NCBI RefSeq assembly: GCF_016638705.1
Contig: NZ_CP067341.1
Span: forward strand, 3,475,501 to 3,539,500
From: Lysinibacillus agricola
Lineage (GTDB): Bacteria; Bacillota; Bacilli; Bacillales_A; Planococcaceae
DNA length: 64,000 nucleotides
Direction: 5' to 3'
Shown: one piece after another, positions 15,775 to 24,116 of the stretch
How positions within the stretch are numbered: the stretch's first letter is position 1
Layout: every line of letters starts with the position of its first letter
Made by a program: the position numbers and the translations under genes
The notes under the pieces: generated by a model
Told to the model about the DNA's origin: nothing
What the model saw: the letters and a program-made list of their open reading frames with translations, nothing else
Database searches by the model: none

Positions 15775-16830
15775 TTATTTTGCTGTATATTTTTTGATAG
15801 CAGGTAGAATATCGTTCCCTATGATTTCAATATTTTTCATTAATTTATCGAATGGCACACCGCCAAAATCAATTTGTGCCATAAATCGCTGCATGCCATA
15901 TAGCTCGTATTGATACAGTAGCTTTTCAATAATCTGTTCCTTACTTCCGACCATTAAGGCGTCGCGTGTATCTGGCGCTTGCGCAAACTGCTGCTTTGGA
16001 TAACCCCCGCCACGAATTGCTTGGAAACCGCCATTTAAATGTGGATACATCCCTTGTAGCGCCTCTTTCGTCGTATCAGCAACATAGAATAGGCTTGTTG
16101 TAGCAATCGGTAACTCTTTCGGATCAAAGCCACTTCGCTCTGCTGCTTCCTTGTAGGCATCTACTGAAGGTTTAAAATTAACAGCTGGACCGCCTAATGT
16201 CGTCAACATCATTGGGATGCCCATATAGCCTGCTTTAATGGCACTTGCAGGTGGTCCTCCGACAGCCCGCCAAATTGGCAACGATCCATTTTTAGGTTGT
16301 GGCAAAATTTGCGCATTGTGAAGTGGTGCACGAAATTGACCTTCCCAAGTGACAAGCTCATTTTCATTTATTTTTTTCAGCAGCTCTAATTTTTCCTCAA
16401 AAATCTCTTCATAATCCTGTAAATCAACGCCTAGTAATTGATAGGCACCAACTCGAGAGCCACGCCCTGCAACAATTTCTGCACGTCCATCTGAAATTAA
16501 ATCAATCGTCGCAAAATCCTCATATACACGTACTGGATCAGAGACACTCAGTACCGTTGCCGAGCTTGCTAATTTGATTTTTGAAGTAGCTTGTGCGATT
16601 GCTCCTAAAACAACCGTATGTGCCTGTGTAGTAAAGTACGATTGGTGACTTTCGCCAACACCGAATACATCAATACCTGCTTGCTCTGCTAGCTGACTTG
16701 CTTCAATTAGCTCTTGGATTCGTTGCTGAGCTGAAATACGTTCACCTGTTAATGGGTTTGGAATATGATCCCCTAATGAATACAGACCAAATTCGATGCC
16801 TTTCGATTGATCAATGCGATATTTTTCCAT
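15775..16830 (-). CDS. LLM-class flavin-dependent oxidoreductase (luciferase-like)
   Basis: 351 residues with the bacterial luciferase-like TIM-barrel pattern: IEFGLYSLGDHIPNP at the N-terminus, QAGIDVFGVGESHQSYF, then LASSATVLSVSDPVRVYEDF and GRAEIVAGRGSRVGAYQLLG. These proteins use reduced FMN or F420; in Bacillales FMNH2 is expected, supplied by the reductase encoded immediately downstream. The substrate is unknown. It is the middle gene of a three-gene operon (dioxygenase, monooxygenase, reductase) behind a MarR operator, which fits degradation of aromatic or quinone-like electrophiles. Confidence 0.9.
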   Translation of the reverse strand: MEKYRIDQSKGIEFGLYSLGDHIPNPLTGERISAQQRIQELIEASQLAEQAGIDVFGVGESHQSYFTTQAHTVVLGAIAQATSKIKLASSATVLSVSDPVRVYEDFATIDLISDGRAEIVAGRGSRVGAYQLLGVDLQDYEEIFEEKLELLKKINENELVTWEGQFRAPLHNAQILPQPKNGSLPIWRAVGGPPASAIKAGYMGIPMMLTTLGGPAVNFKPSVDAYKEAAERSGFDPKELPIATTSLFYVADTTKEALQGMYPHLNGGFQAIRGGGYPKQQFAQAPDTRDALMVGSKEQIIEKLLYQYELYGMQRFMAQIDFGGVPFDKLMKNIEIIGNDILPAIKKYTAK

Positions 16831-16845
16831 GATTAAATTCTCTCC

Positions 16846-17787
16846 TTAATCTAGTGGTTCTAGAATGGCTTCAATTTCTGCGCGTTTTTCTTCTAAAAAT
16901 GGCGGAAGATCTAACTCTTTTCCAAGGTCCTCTACTGTCGAATCCACTGTGAAGCCCGGGCCATCTGTTGCCATTTCAAATAAAATTCCATTACGATCTC
17001 TAAAATAAAGACTTTGGAAGTAATAACGATCCACTACTCCTGTACTATCTAAGCCTCGCCCCCTAATTTTGACATCCCATTCCTGTAATTCCTCAATGTT
17101 TGCGACACGTAGTGCAAGATGATGTATACTTCCTCGACCTGGTTTCTCACTTGGCCCTTCTAATTCTTTAACGACAATCTCTCCAAGTGCTTCACCAAGT
17201 ATGGATTGCAATACTGTTTCTTTCTCATCTTCTGCAACGACTGTGTAATTAAAAAGCCCTTTTAATAAATCCACTGTTCGTTGCAAATAACGAACTGTAA
17301 TCTCAACTGTACCCATCCCTAAAATGCGATATTCTGCCGGGATTTCGGAGCCGTTCCATGGTTGCCAATGAGCTGGTGTTTCATGATCGTGATAGTTTAA
17401 AAGCACCATTCGTAACCCTTCATGATCCTCAAAAAACAATGCATCTTTACCTGCATATGTGGTAATTTCACTATGTTCAACTTCTAACTGTTGAAAGCGA
17501 TTTTTCCAATATTGCAGACTGTCATAACTTGGTACTAGTAATCCAATACGTGTAATAGCATTTGTTCCTCGAACTGTTCTTCCTGCTACAGGCATTTCAA
17601 AAAATGTTAATTCTGTACCTGCAGCTCCTGTTAAATCTCCATAAAATAAGTGATACATGGATGGCGAATCTTGGTTGACCGTTTTTTTCACACGACGTAA
17701 TCCGAGAATTTTTGTATAAAAATCATTATTTCGTTTGCCGTTTTTCGTTAGCATGGATATATGATGATGTCCGCTTAGTTTGTTCAT
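16846..17787 (-). CDS. Ring-cleavage extradiol dioxygenase-like protein (MhqO-type)
   Basis: 313 residues, the length of B. subtilis MhqO. Two vicinal-oxygen-chelate (glyoxalase/dioxygenase) modules are visible: GHHHISMLTKNGKRNNDFYT at the start and SIHHLALRVANIEELQEWDV around residue 220. Likely metal ligands are a histidine in HHHIS, a histidine in IHHLAL and the glutamate in LFEMATDGPG. MhqO-like enzymes detoxify hydroquinones/catechols in the MhqR regulon. The gene follows a MarR operator by 22 bp and leads a three-gene operon, so control by the MarR gene upstream is strongly suggested. Confidence 0.88.
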   Translation of the reverse strand: MNKLSGHHHISMLTKNGKRNNDFYTKILGLRRVKKTVNQDSPSMYHLFYGDLTGAAGTELTFFEMPVAGRTVRGTNAITRIGLLVPSYDSLQYWKNRFQQLEVEHSEITTYAGKDALFFEDHEGLRMVLLNYHDHETPAHWQPWNGSEIPAEYRILGMGTVEITVRYLQRTVDLLKGLFNYTVVAEDEKETVLQSILGEALGEIVVKELEGPSEKPGRGSIHHLALRVANIEELQEWDVKIRGRGLDSTGVVDRYYFQSLYFRDRNGILFEMATDGPGFTVDSTVEDLGKELDLPPFLEEKRAEIEAILEPLD

Positions 17788-17809
17788 ATTTATTTCCTCC
17801 TTGTTCGTT

Positions 17810-17829
17810 TCACTTGACTAAGCAAGTGA
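17810..17829. promoter_or_regulatory. MarR-type operator before the dioxygenase operon
   Basis: TCACTTG-ACTAAG-CAAGTGA, a perfect 7-6-7 inverted repeat 22 bp upstream of the dioxygenase start. The same half-sites and spacing occur at 18310-18329 in front of the marR gene, so both promoters probably bind the same repressor. Confidence 0.75.
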
Positions 17830-17843
17830 TAATGTAAAAAAAA

Positions 17844-18287
17844 TCACGCTGGTGGTAATTTTTTTTCACGACTATGCTTTTCTAATTTTGACATAAGTGT
17901 ATATAAAGTTTTCATTTCTTCTTCTGTTAATACTTCTTCAAAAAATGAGGATTGAAAGTGAAGCTGACTTGGTGTCGCTGCATCAATCATCTGTTCGCCT
18001 TTAGCAGTGAGCGAGATTGTTTTGGTCTTCCAATTTTGTTTGCGCTCAATAAGTCCCTCTTTTTCAAGACGAGCAAGCATCCGAGATATACCCCCTTGCG
18101 TGACTGTCACTTTCTCTGCTAGCTGTGATTGCGTTAACGGTGCATATGTCTTTATTTGTATCAGGACATCAAATTGTGCAGTCGTTAAGTCAAAGCGTTT
18201 TAAAAATTCATTGGATGATTGGTTACTTTGATTTGTAAAGCGCATCATCCGAATCCAAGTCAGTGATCCAAGCGTGTGTTTTCGCAT
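17844..18287 (-). CDS. MarR-family repressor (MhqR-like)
   Basis: 147 residues. The winged HTH is recognisable as [20 protein letters not shown] at about 75-95, followed by the wing [20 protein letters not shown]. Flanking helices would form the dimer interface. B. subtilis MhqR (145 residues, from memory) controls hydroquinone-resistance dioxygenases, and the gene downstream here is an MhqO-type dioxygenase. Matching palindromes stand before this gene and before that operon, so I infer autorepression plus repression of the detoxification genes, relieved by quinone-type electrophiles. It has no cysteine that is obviously a sensor. Confidence 0.9.
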   Translation of the reverse strand: MRKHTLGSLTWIRMMRFTNQSNQSSNEFLKRFDLTTAQFDVLIQIKTYAPLTQSQLAEKVTVTQGGISRMLARLEKEGLIERKQNWKTKTISLTAKGEQMIDAATPSQLHFQSSFFEEVLTEEEMKTLYTLMSKLEKHSREKKLPPA

Positions 18288-18309
18288 CGCTTCATCCTCC
18301 TTTCATTCA

Positions 18310-18329
18310 TCACTTTACCATGCAAGTGA
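18310..18329. promoter_or_regulatory. MarR-type operator before the marR gene
   Basis: TCACTTT-ACCATG-CAAGTGA, 23 bp upstream of the marR start. One mismatch in the 7-bp arms, with the same 6-bp spacer as the site at 17810-17829, indicating autoregulation. Confidence 0.7.
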
Positions 18330-18383
18330 TAGACAAGCAAGGAGAATGTCTCGAATTCAAGATATAAATTTTCATTCAGTACA

Positions 18384-18464
18384 TGTTTTTGTGTGAAAGT
18401 CATGCGGCAGCCACAGATGTTTTTTGTGGGCGAAAGCAATGCGGCAGCCACAGAAGAATCTCAC
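18384..18464. repeat. Two-copy tandem repeat of about 40 bp
   Basis: The unit contains GAAAG.CATGCGGCAGCC followed by ACAGA.G and T-rich DNA with TTTGTG; two copies stand head to tail between marR and cdaS. The rest of the 254-bp gap holds only the marR operator. There is no gene and no obvious function. Confidence 0.6.
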
Positions 18465-18541
18465 CTCTTATAATACTAACTGAAATTGAGGAACTCAGGC
18501 TAAAAACTTCACATCTTGTGAAAACGCCTGTAAAGCTCACA

Positions 18542-19162
18542 CTATATAATGCCATGCGTTGTGATTGGATATAAGTTTCCTTTAAAGGCAAAAGAAATTC
18601 TCCCTGTTTCTTCAGACACTACCATGACGAGCGCATCACTTATTTCACTTAACCCTAATGCTGCTCTATGTCTTGTGCCTAATTTCTTTTCTCCTGTGTA
18701 TCTATCTGAAAGCGGCAATACATTTGCTGCGGACTCAATTAGATTTTGGCTTACTAAAACTGCGCCATCATGAAGCGGATTTCCAGGAAAAAAAATAGAT
18801 TCTAATAAGGAATGCGTTACTTCTGCGCCAATATGAATACCAGGCTGTATAAGAGACGCCAGAGAATCCTTGCGTTCAATAACAATTAATCCTCCATGTC
18901 TCCTCGTAGACATATTTTGTACGCAATGCGAAAGCTCAGGATATTTTTCAGTAAACGGGGAAAGATAGCAATTTAAATAAAATGTTGCAGCTTTCATTTC
19001 GATCATTACAAATTTTTCTTTAATTTTTTCAAAATTCCCAAGAAGACAGTTTGTATCAGTATCCATTGCTTCTACACTTTGCTGCAATGACATAATAACC
19101 TGTAAAAGCTCTTCTTTTAATGTTTGTTTCATTGGTGAGAAGTCGCAATTTGTTGGATCCAT
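18542..19162 (-). CDS. cdaS: Diadenylate cyclase, CdaS-type
   Basis: 206 residues from ATG 19162 (MDPTNCDFSPMKQTLKEELL), supported by GTGGGGTG upstream; the frame opens at 19183. The C-terminal DAC (DisA_N) domain carries both signature motifs: HDGAVL (DGA) near residue 138 and GTRHRAALG (RHR) near residue 170. It condenses two ATP into cyclic di-AMP. The N-terminal helical region without membrane segments matches CdaS, the soluble sporulation-linked cyclase that in B. subtilis is expressed in the forespore (family knowledge). It is transcribed alone. The length matches B. subtilis CdaS closely. Confidence 0.92.
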   Translation of the reverse strand: MDPTNCDFSPMKQTLKEELLQVIMSLQQSVEAMDTDTNCLLGNFEKIKEKFVMIEMKAATFYLNCYLSPFTEKYPELSHCVQNMSTRRHGGLIVIERKDSLASLIQPGIHIGAEVTHSLLESIFFPGNPLHDGAVLVSQNLIESAANVLPLSDRYTGEKKLGTRHRAALGLSEISDALVMVVSEETGRISFAFKGNLYPITTHGII

Positions 19163-19409
19163 AAAAAACACCCCACTTTTCAAATTTATTATGAAACACC
19201 TCGTATTATTTTTAGTTTCTCTAGATGGAATTTTTTTATTCGTCTTGGATTTATTTAATCAACTAATACAACTAGATCTATAGCCCTCATAAAATGAGAA
19301 ACCTTACCGTTTCACAGATTTTTTTAAAAAGCAATTTTTTTAAATTGATTCACCATTTCCAAATTTTCCTTTTATACTAGAATAAAATGATTAACCATTG
19401 GAGGTGCTT

Positions 19410-19853
19410 ATGAAAAGAAAAACGTTGTTATCACTATTACTTATATTTATGATTTCATCCTCTGTTCAAGCACTATCCTGGGCTTATCCTTTTGTCGTTT
19501 GGAAAGAAAAAGTTTATGAAATTAAACAAGAAGAATTTATTGAAAATAGTAAAATTGGTCAAATTATAGGGGAAGTAAAGACCAAACCTAATGGTATGAC
19601 CGGAAAATATTACGGGGATGCTTCAAACTATTACCCAAAAGGAACAAAATATTATGAAATAAAAGGGACATCAACTTCCACTGCAATTGCAGTAAAAGAA
19701 GCTAATCAGTGGGTAAAGGCTATTTATGTTCATAAAGCACCTTTTCACATAATGAATGTAATTTCTAATATTTACTTCATATCTGTTGCTGTAATAATGG
19801 CACTAATTGTAATTGGAGTCATGTTCCGAGCTAAAAAATCTAAAAATCAATGA
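19410..19853 (+). CDS. Hypothetical exported membrane-anchored protein
   Basis: 147 residues from ATG 19410, just behind a perfect GGAGGTG site; the upstream TTG at 19398 overlaps that site and is unlikely. It has a Sec signal (KRKTLLSLLLIFMISSSVQA), a mature domain of about 85 residues (AYPFVVWKEKVYEIKQEEFI at its start), and a C-terminal transmembrane helix (IYFISVAVIMALIVIGVMF) with a short basic cytoplasmic tail. The extracellular part would therefore be held on the cell surface. I do not recognise the family. It stands alone, and a terminator follows. Confidence 0.7.
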   Translation: MKRKTLLSLLLIFMISSSVQALSWAYPFVVWKEKVYEIKQEEFIENSKIGQIIGEVKTKPNGMTGKYYGDASNYYPKGTKYYEIKGTSTSTAIAVKEANQWVKAIYVHKAPFHIMNVISNIYFISVAVIMALIVIGVMFRAKKSKNQ

Positions 19854-19877
19854 AAATATAGACTTTAAAGATAAAAA

Positions 19878-19916
19878 ACACGTGTAGCCATTAGATTATC
19901 TAACGAATACACGTGT
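19878..19916. terminator. Intrinsic terminator between convergent genes
   Basis: ACACGTGTA and TACACGTGT pair across a 21-nt loop. A-rich and T-rich flanks make it usable in both directions. Confidence 0.7.
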
Positions 19917-19927
19917 TGTCATTTAGC

Positions 19928-20158
19928 TTACATATGTCCAGCACGAATTTTCTTAACAATGCTGAATGTCGTGTAGGCAGCAGCTGGTGCAAGCACTACG
20001 ATAAAAATAAGCCAAACCGTTAAGTTGTCCGTTGCTTTTAATGTGTCATAATTAGAGATAACAAAAACAATAAGTCCAAATAGTAATAAATAGCTCAGCA
20101 CATTTGGAAAAATAACGATTAAACGTAATAGTGCTGGTGGCATCTTTTGCTGATTCAT
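19928..20158 (-). CDS. Small two-helix membrane protein
   Basis: 76 residues from ATG 20158 (MNQQKMPPALLRLIVIFPNV), which has GGGGAG 8 nt upstream; an alternative GTG at 20167 is too close to that site. Two transmembrane helices are visible: LIVIFPNVLSYLLLFGLIVF and LTVWLIFIVVLAPAAAYTTF. The tail is short and basic (KKIRAGHM). The family is not recognised and there are no operon partners. Confidence 0.6.
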   Translation of the reverse strand: MNQQKMPPALLRLIVIFPNVLSYLLLFGLIVFVISNYDTLKATDNLTVWLIFIVVLAPAAAYTTFSIVKKIRAGHM

Positions 20159-20247
20159 ATAAACCACTCCCCTTTACTCAATTATACGAAAATCTACTAT
20201 TAACTGCATTATATTTCTTTTATATTCCAAATTTTCATGAAAACTAG

Positions 20248-20380
20248 CTCATCACCAAAACGTGGGGTTGATTTCTACTCCGACTAGGCACTTTCCTTGG
20301 GGCGTCCGATGATCCCCATGGAGTCGCCCAGCCTTCACTTCAATCAACTCAAAATGTCAACTTCAACTTTTGGTGATGAG
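20248..20380. repeat. Palindromic dispersed repeat, copy 2
   Basis: The outer arms CTCATCACCAAAA and TTTTGGTGATGAG are perfect inverse complements. Inside them lie GGGTTGATTTC.ACTCCGACT and a diverged right arm ending CAATCAACTC. It is the same family as 12930-12989 and 44930-44972. It fills most of the 339-bp gap between the small membrane protein gene and rnz; the remainder holds only the rnz terminator. Confidence 0.8.
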
Positions 20381-20458
20381 CATTAAAGCTATTAGGTACA
20401 TTTTTATTCTATCTTATTTGCTTCATTCAATTGATATTTACTAGTTCTAAATATAAAA

Positions 20459-20494
20459 AGTACCCTTTAAATGAAGCGTCATTCAAAAGGTACT
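20459..20494. terminator. Intrinsic terminator of rnz
   Basis: AGTACCCTTTAAATGA and TCATTCAAAAGGTACT form an imperfect stem downstream of the rnz stop on the minus strand, followed by a T-rich stretch. Confidence 0.7.
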
Positions 20495-20506
20495 TTACGT
20501 TTTCCA

Positions 20507-21448
20507 TTAAATTAATTTATTGTTATTCCATGTAAATACTGATTGATCGGATGTAAGGAAGGTTTGTGGGAAAATCTTCTGTGCATCTGCTAAGAATAAT
20601 GGTAAATCCTGTGGTAAGAAGCGGGCACTTAAATGGTTCAGAAGTAAATAATTTGCTCCTGCTTGTTGTGCCACCTTTGCCGCTTCGACATTTGTAGAGT
20701 GTCCGTAGCTAGCTGCTAAATCTGTCGTCGTGCCATCAAAGGTCGCTTCATGAATAACGATATCTGCTCCATTAGCTAATGAAACAGCCTCTGGACAGTA
20801 TTTTGTATCTCCTAAAATAGTGAGCGTAAAGCCTTTTTTAGGCGGAGCGACAACATCTTTCGCATAAACAATGGTGCCATCCTCAAGCTCAATATCTTGC
20901 CTACCCTTTAATTGTCCTAGCAACGGACCTTTGGGAACACCAAGAGCTAGCGCTTTTTCCATTAACAGTTCTCCAGGCAAATCTTTTTGCTCAATACGGT
21001 AGCCAAAGCATGGGACTACATGTCGCAATTCACTTGCACTTACTGTAAAATGTTCATCCTCATAAATAACACCCTCATGGACTTCAACAAATTGTAATGG
21101 ATATGTTAAATGCGTCTTTGACAAGGCAAAGGTTTGCTCAATCCATTGCTGCAAACCTTGTGGACCAAATATTGTTAATGGCTCTTCCCCACCTTGAAAT
21201 GAACGGGAGCTTAAAAAGCCAGGTAAACCGAAAATATGGTCACCGTGTAAATGCGTTATGAATATTTTCGTTACTTTACGTGGCTTTAAGGATGTATGCA
21301 AAATTTGATGTTGCGTCGCCTCCCCACAATCAAAAAGCCACATTTCGCCCACTTCATCTAAAAGCTTTACCATTAGGGCACTTGTATTTCGTTCCTTTGA
21401 AGGCATTCCTGCGCCTGTTCCTAAAAAATGTAGTTGCACATATGCCAC
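20507..21448 (-). CDS. rnz: Ribonuclease Z
   Basis: 313 residues, the standard length of the bacterial short form. It is a metallo-beta-lactamase-fold endonuclease that removes the 3' trailer of tRNA precursors, especially those lacking an encoded CCA. The zinc motif is HLHGDH with His66, His68, Asp70 and His71. The N-terminal FLGTGAGMPSKERNTSA signature, the flexible arm (GEEPLTIFGPQG...) and the late SYGHSTN and NHLSARF segments carry the remaining ligands. It is transcribed alone. The start ATG is supported by AGAGGTGGC. Confidence 0.97.
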   Translation of the reverse strand: MAYVQLHFLGTGAGMPSKERNTSALMVKLLDEVGEMWLFDCGEATQHQILHTSLKPRKVTKIFITHLHGDHIFGLPGFLSSRSFQGGEEPLTIFGPQGLQQWIEQTFALSKTHLTYPLQFVEVHEGVIYEDEHFTVSASELRHVVPCFGYRIEQKDLPGELLMEKALALGVPKGPLLGQLKGRQDIELEDGTIVYAKDVVAPPKKGFTLTILGDTKYCPEAVSLANGADIVIHEATFDGTTTDLAASYGHSTNVEAAKVAQQAGANYLLLNHLSARFLPQDLPLFLADAQKIFPQTFLTSDQSVFTWNNNKLI

Positions 21449-21495
21449 CTCTCTTCTATGTCTATCGCTCTATTGTACCTTATCGTTCACAATAA

Positions 21496-21531
21496 GAAAA
21501 ACCTTTGGTGAACAGCTTTCTCCAAAGGTTT
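21496..21531. terminator. Terminator of the cobalamin operon
   Basis: On the minus strand, AAACCTTTGG and CCAAAGGTTTTT form a stem with a T-run, 6 bp past the stop of the last cob-operon gene. Confidence 0.85.
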
Positions 21532-21536
21532 ATTAG

Positions 21537-22373
21537 TTATTTCGGCTCCCATGATACGAGTGCCGCATGGAAGTCATGGCGATAATAATAACGCCCATTC
21601 TTCTCTTCCATAAACGGCATGAGCGACTCCTCAACATGTGCTCTATTAAAATTAGTATTTAATATTTTTTTACTTTGTGTTGTCACAAGCTGCTCATAGC
21701 TTTCATATTCATACACTCTTTCCAATGGAATGATTTTGCACTCCGCATAAATATCCATTTCATATAGCAAATTTAAAAATTCTATATAATCTCTTCGTGG
21801 AAATTTAATATCGTAGCCATACTTTTCATATAAAATTTCATAATGGGGTTGTATCGGCCCTGTTGTCATGCCAATAATTGCACGCTTTTTAGCAAGACGA
21901 TTCATATGGTAAAGTGCCGATTTGATTTCATACATACGATAAAAACAATTGACACCAATGACGATATCGTGGGCTTCTACCTCATCCTCAGCAAGGCTTT
22001 CCCATTTTGCATGAATATAAGACACATGTTGCTTATCGTGCATACAATTTTGTAGGTAGCGAAGGATGCTATCTGAGCTATCTACACAAGTTAGCTTTCG
22101 TACATGATCAGCTAGTGGAAACGTATAATTGCCCCAGCCTGGACCAATTTCCAATACCGAGTGCTCTGGTTGAATACTTTTTTTTATTTCTTGAAAAATT
22201 CTTGTAGCGTAAGGATCTGTTTGCCCTGTCTTTTTACGTGCAATAGACTGCGCCCAAAACTGCTCCTCTAATTGATCATTGACCATTCTTTCAGGCATTT
22301 GGCCATGCCAGTCCTTCATACCTTCCTGCCACAATGCCTCATAATTAATAGCTAACGGTCCTTTTCTTGTCAT
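21537..22373 (-). CDS. Class I SAM-dependent methyltransferase at the end of the cobalamin operon
   Basis: 278 residues. Motif I is SVLEIGPGWGNYTFPLA (near residue 72), followed by LTCVDSSDSILRYLQ with the acidic ribose-binding residue and HDIVIGVNCFYRM as motif II-like. The N-terminal 60 residues are helical and specific. It is not any of the known Cbi methyltransferases, which have the unrelated tetrapyrrole-methylase fold or the CbiT/CbiD types. Its start overlaps the cobQ stop by 4 bp (ATGA), so translational coupling is expected. The substrate is unknown. It may be cobalamin-related or a passenger. It closes the operon before a terminator. Confidence 0.85.
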   Translation of the reverse strand: MTRKGPLAINYEALWQEGMKDWHGQMPERMVNDQLEEQFWAQSIARKKTGQTDPYATRIFQEIKKSIQPEHSVLEIGPGWGNYTFPLADHVRKLTCVDSSDSILRYLQNCMHDKQHVSYIHAKWESLAEDEVEAHDIVIGVNCFYRMYEIKSALYHMNRLAKKRAIIGMTTGPIQPHYEILYEKYGYDIKFPRRDYIEFLNLLYEMDIYAECKIIPLERVYEYESYEQLVTTQSKKILNTNFNRAHVEESLMPFMEEKNGRYYYRHDFHAALVSWEPK

Positions 22374-23869
22374 ACGGGTACCTCTATATTCATAATTTCG
22401 TATACTTTTTTCATATCGAGATTAGCGCGCACATGCTTTGCCAGCATATTGTAAGCGTCCTCTCTACGTTCTGCGTCACTTTTTACATCACTTGGTAAAG
22501 TAGTCAGCCCTTTTTTCAGGCGTATGTCATTGACAAGCTGTCGTGTAAAGGCGCGATTATGGAATAAACCATGGAAATATGTTCCGATAACTTGTTCGTC
22601 AGCACTTACTGCCCCATCTTCCCGCCCATCTGCAAGTTGTAAAAATGGTGAGACTTCGTCACGCAAAATTTTTGTACGTCCAAGATGAATCTCATAGCCA
22701 GTAAACGTATCTTGTCCTCTTGTTCCTGTCATTTGAACCGTTTTTTTATCACCAACGAAAATAGTTTCCATTGGCAATAACCCTAGACCTTGCGCTGAAT
22801 CTCCATTTCCTTCTACTGCATCTGGGTCTAGTAACGTTTCGCCAAGCATTTGGAAGCCACCACAAATTCCAATAATTTTGGTCCCTTGTTGGCGTAAATT
22901 AGGTATGGCTTGATCGAAGCCTTGTGTCTTTAACCACACTAAATCATCCATTGTACTTTTTGTTCCAGGTAGTATCAGTAAGTCAGGCGTACCAAGCTCA
23001 TTGACATCGCCAATTAACCGTACACCAACCTCTGGCTCATCGAAAAATGGATCAACATCCGTAAAGTTGGAAATGCGCGGTAAACGAATCATAGCTACAT
23101 CGACTGAGAATTCCCCAGGCTTTGGTTTTTTAAAGCGCAATGAAGATAGTGCTAGCGAATCCTCAGCCTCAATATTGACATCTACATACGGCACAACACC
23201 AAGTACAGGAATACCAGTTTCACGCTCTACCCACTCAATACCATCATCGAGTAATTCACGCATCCCTCTGAATTTATTGATGATCAACCCTTTTACACGT
23301 GCACGCTCTACATCGTCAAGCAATGCGAGTGTTCCAACAATCGATGCAAATACTCCACCCCGATCGATATCAGCAACTAACACAACAGCTGCATCTGCTA
23401 AATGAGCCATGCGCATATTTGCTATATCACGGTCCTTTAAATTAATTTCTGCAGGGCTTCCCGCTCCTTCAAGTACAATAACATCATATGTATTTTGTAA
23501 AGTTCGTACCGACTTTTCTACGATTGGCATCGCTTCTTGTACGAATTTATTGCGATAGCTTTTGGCATCCATATTTAAAAAATGCTTGCCATGAACAATC
23601 ACTTCAGATACCATATCCTGCTTCGGTTTTAGCAATATAGGATTCATATCCGTAGTTGCGACAACACGTGCAGCCTCTGCTTGTACACCCTGCGCACGGC
23701 CGATTTCTCCACCATCTTGAGTTACAAACGAATTAAGGGCCATATTTTGCGATTTAAACGGTACTACCTTTAGCCCATCATCCGAAAAAATACGGCATAG
23801 CGCAGTACAAATCATACTTTTCCCAACATCAGAAGCCGTTCCTTGAATCATGATAGATTTTGCTGGCAT
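22370..23869 (-). CDS. cobQ: Cobyric acid synthase
   Basis: 499 residues, full length (CobQ/CbiP). It amidates the b, d, e and g side chains of adenosylcobyrinic acid a,c-diamide using glutamine and ATP. The N-terminal dethiobiotin-synthetase-like P-loop domain begins MIQGTASDVGKSMICTALCR, and the C-terminal class I glutamine amidotransferase domain has the nucleophile elbow GICGGFQMLG near residue 340 and the catalytic His in GTYFHGLFHN. It is separated from btuR by the 21-bp repeat array (23899-24108) but keeps the operon's orientation; no terminator is evident in the gap. It completes the pathway to adenosylcobyric acid. Confidence 0.97.
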   Translation of the reverse strand: MPAKSIMIQGTASDVGKSMICTALCRIFSDDGLKVVPFKSQNMALNSFVTQDGGEIGRAQGVQAEAARVVATTDMNPILLKPKQDMVSEVIVHGKHFLNMDAKSYRNKFVQEAMPIVEKSVRTLQNTYDVIVLEGAGSPAEINLKDRDIANMRMAHLADAAVVLVADIDRGGVFASIVGTLALLDDVERARVKGLIINKFRGMRELLDDGIEWVERETGIPVLGVVPYVDVNIEAEDSLALSSLRFKKPKPGEFSVDVAMIRLPRISNFTDVDPFFDEPEVGVRLIGDVNELGTPDLLILPGTKSTMDDLVWLKTQGFDQAIPNLRQQGTKIIGICGGFQMLGETLLDPDAVEGNGDSAQGLGLLPMETIFVGDKKTVQMTGTRGQDTFTGYEIHLGRTKILRDEVSPFLQLADGREDGAVSADEQVIGTYFHGLFHNRAFTRQLVNDIRLKKGLTTLPSDVKSDAERREDAYNMLAKHVRANLDMKKVYEIMNIEVPV

Positions 23870-23898
23870 AGTCTTTTTCCTCCGTATTTATAGTTGAA

Positions 23899-24108
23899 GC
23901 GCGGGTGTTCTGATCCGTTCCGCGGGTATTTCTTGCCAAAGCGCGGGTATTATGCTCCGTTCCGCGGGTATTTCCCCCAAAAGCGCGGGTATTCTGCCCG
24001 GTTCCGCGGGTATTTCCCCCCGAAGCGCGGGTATTCTGCCCGGCTCCGCGGGTATTTCCCCCCAAAGCGCGGGTATTCTGCCCGGCTCCGCGAATATCCC
24101 TCTTATCC
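23899..24108. repeat. Array of ten alternating 21-bp repeats (5 x 42 bp)
   Basis: Exactly 210 bp made of two alternating 21-mers: GCGCGGGTATTCTGCCCGG plus two bases, and CCGCGGGTATTTCCCCCCAAA. The last unit degenerates (CCGCGAATATCC). All share CGCGGGTATT. Because 42 is a multiple of three, all frames stay open and give 14-residue protein repeats (GGNTRG.GQNTRA on the minus strand, PKRGYSARFRGYF on the plus strand), which are probably not translated. It is much more GC-rich than its surroundings. It lies in the btuR-cobQ gap of the operon. Confidence 0.9.
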
Positions 24109-24116
24109 TTTATTGC

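Noticed and set aside
18260..18591. Three overlapping 63-codon ORFs in the marR-cdaS gap
   Set aside because: They overlap each other on both strands and cover a tandem repeat; no start signals.
23899..24108. Possible CRISPR array
   Set aside because: 21-bp units alternate with each other without variable spacers; a minisatellite fits better.
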